Assembly (NCBI GenBank): GCA_903832475.1
Contig: CAILBQ010000111.1
Location: 1 to 8,124 of the forward strand
DNA from: an uncultured Acidobacteriota bacterium
Lineage (GTDB): Bacteria; Acidobacteriota; Terriglobia; Terriglobales; Acidobacteriaceae
Direction of reading: 5' to 3'
DNA length: 8,124 nucleotides
Below the pieces are notes generated by a model that searched no databases, was not told where the DNA came from, and saw nothing but the letters and a program-made list of their open reading frames with translations. A program made the position numbers and the translations under genes. How positions within the stretch are numbered: position 1 is the first letter of the stretch; the number at the start of each line of letters is the position of its first letter. Below, piece after piece: positions 7,220-8,124 of the stretch.

Positions 7220-7243
7220 CTTCGAGTAAACCTTTACTCGAAG
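7220..7243. promoter_or_regulatory. Perfect inverted repeat, probable operator of the arabinofuranosidase gene
   Basis: The left arm CTTCGAGTAAA (7220-7230) and the right arm TTTACTCGAAG (7233-7243) are exact reverse complements separated by CC. The core GTAAA-CC-TTTAC differs from the usual LacI/GalR-type operator centre (GTAAACG-TTTAC type) only in the middle bases. It overlaps the predicted transcription start and abuts the ribosome site GAGG. A repressor bound here would block transcription; alternatively the arms could pair in RNA, but the predicted start near 7223 would remove part of the left arm. No T-run follows, so it is not an intrinsic terminator of the upstream gene. Confidence 0.7.
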
Positions 7244-7246
7244 AGG
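7243..7246 (+). promoter_or_regulatory. Ribosome binding site of the arabinofuranosidase gene
   Basis: AAGAGG at 7241-7246 ends 7 bases before the ATG at 7254, a standard spacing. Its first three bases are also the end of the right arm of the inverted repeat. It supports 7254 as start over other frames. Confidence 0.65.
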
Positions 7247-7253
7247 TTCCTGA

Positions 7254-8124
7254 ATGCCTTTCCTGAAGACTTTTGGCCAGTCTGCTTGCCGTCCGCTGAT
7301 CGCCTTTTGCTTGTCGTCGACGGTGAGTACCGTCGCGTTTGCCCAGTCCGAAGCACCGAAAGGTCCAGCGGTCCTGAAGATCGAAGTCGATAAGACGCTG
7401 CACTCGGTTAGCCCAACGCTGTACGGCCTCATGACCGAGGAGATCAACTTTTCCTATGACGGTGGTCTTTATCCGGAAATGGTCAAGAACCGCACCATGC
7501 GCGATCGCGACTGGAACCAGCAGGACTGGCTCATCGTGCAGAATGCTGCTGCTGGCGCGTCCTTTGACAAGGACAAGACGACGGGACCTTCCGAGGCCCT
7601 GAATGACAGCATCAAGCTGACGGTGAAATCGGCTTCGACAGCCGAGCCTGCGGGATTGCGCAACATGGGCTACTGGGGCTATCCGCTGCGACCCGACACG
7701 ACTTACAAATTTTCGGTATACGCCAAGGCGGAAACGGCTGGGCTGCCGCTGCATGTCAACCTGGTCAGCAACAAGACCAACAGAAGCGTGGCCGGCGGAG
7801 AAGTGGCTTCCATCGGAACCGATTGGAAGCAGTATACGGTTACCTTGCATACCGGCAAGATCGAGGCTTCAGAAGCCAATCATCTTGAACTTACGCTGAC
7901 CAAGCCGGGGACGGTTTGGATGACGCTGGCTTCTGTCTTTCCTCCCACATATAAGGGCCGCGAAAATGGCAACCGCATCGATCTGATGGAGAAGCTGGGC
8001 GCGATGCATCCTGCGTTCCTGCGCTTCCCGGGCGGCAATTATCTCGAAGGCGATCACATCAACGAGCGCTACGAATGGAAGAAGACCATTGGCCCGCTTG
8101 TGAATCGGCCTACGCACCCCAGCC
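7254..8124 (+). CDS. Secreted alpha-L-arabinofuranosidase, GH51 type, N-terminal part cut by the right window edge
   Basis: The first 290 residues are present; the frame is open to the window end. Such enzymes remove terminal arabinose from arabinan and arabinoxylan. Residues 1-30 form a signal peptide (hydrophobic PLIAFCLSSTVSTVAFA, likely cut after AFA at 30); the Cys19 context is not a lipobox. Residues 56-80 read LYGLMTEEINFSYDGGLYPEM, the usual GH51 opening. Residues about 90-235 look like a CBM4/9-type beta-sandwich insert (LRPDTTYKFSVYAKA, TDWKQYTVTL). The catalytic barrel begins after that, with HPAFLRFPGGNYLEGD at about 252-267; the R-x-P-G-G segment is conserved in the family near the active site. 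The catalytic acid/base and nucleophile glutamates lie beyond the window. The upstream region holds a promoter candidate and an inverted repeat, so substrate-responsive repression is likely. It is 120 bp downstream of the oxidoreductase and probably transcribed separately. Confidence 0.93.
   Translation, partial: MPFLKTFGQSACRPLIAFCLSSTVSTVAFAQSEAPKGPAVLKIEVDKTLHSVSPTLYGLMTEEINFSYDGGLYPEMVKNRTMRDRDWNQQDWLIVQNAAAGASFDKDKTTGPSEALNDSIKLTVKSASTAEPAGLRNMGYWGYPLRPDTTYKFSVYAKAETAGLPLHVNLVSNKTNRSVAGGEVASIGTDWKQYTVTLHTGKIEASEANHLELTLTKPGTVWMTLASVFPPTYKGRENGNRIDLMEKLGAMHPAFLRFPGGNYLEGDHINERYEWKKTIGPLVNRPTHPS

Noticed and set aside
7184..7393. An ATG at 7184 preceded by AGGTGAG, opening a short frame that runs into the arabinofuranosidase gene
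   Set aside because: The ribosome-site match is good, but the frame overlaps the GH51 gene out of phase, its product resembles nothing, and it would read through the promoter and inverted repeat.
6684..7850. A 388-codon open frame on the minus strand antisense to the oxidoreductase C-terminus and the arabinofuranosidase N-terminus
   Set aside because: Both sense-strand proteins are clearly real and conserved; the antisense product has no recognisable domain, is rich in Arg, His and Gln, and runs through the intergenic regulatory region. It is a by-product of high GC content.

Overview
The window most likely comes from an Acidobacteriota chromosome, in the Terriglobia/Acidobacteriia group. 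This is inferred from protein character, since no rRNA or other marker is present. The main pointers are a very large outer-membrane receptor with an N-terminal carboxypeptidase-regulatory-like domain, of the kind that is strongly expanded in that phylum, a small CxxC...HxC protein of a type I associate with it, and moderately high GC content.

Layout from left to right. (1) Positions 1-237, minus strand: the first 79 codons of the ribosome-assembly GTPase Obg, running off the left edge. (2) Positions 391-663, plus: a small protein with four possible metal ligands, divergent from obg. (3) Positions 664-943: a 280-bp non-coding gap. (4) Positions 944-4408, plus: a 1154-residue TonB-dependent-receptor-like outer-membrane barrel. 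(5) Positions 4433-4909, minus: a secreted SnoaL/DUF4440-like protein that converges on the receptor gene with only 23-24 bp between them. (6) Positions 4944-7133, plus: a complete cytoplasmic-type molybdopterin oxidoreductase of the DMSO-reductase superfamily, divergent from the SnoaL-like gene across a 34-bp gap. (7) Positions 7254-8124, plus: the first 290 codons of a secreted GH51-type alpha-L-arabinofuranosidase, running off the right edge.

The genes do not form one obvious operon or defence system. The receptor and the arabinofuranosidase both fit a plant-polysaccharide-degrading lifestyle, but two unrelated genes separate them. The oxidoreductase has no iron-sulfur or membrane partner in view, so its substrate cannot be read from context. 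The most informative non-coding signal is a perfect 11-bp inverted repeat (2-bp centre) at 7220-7243. It lies between a plausible sigma70 promoter and the ribosome binding site of the arabinofuranosidase gene, and its core resembles LacI/GalR-family operators. A second regulatory point is a TACAAT box ending five bases before the oxidoreductase ATG, which would give a leaderless transcript. I see no CRISPR array, insertion sequence, tRNA, rRNA or convincing intrinsic terminator, and no clear evidence of a wholly new multi-gene system.
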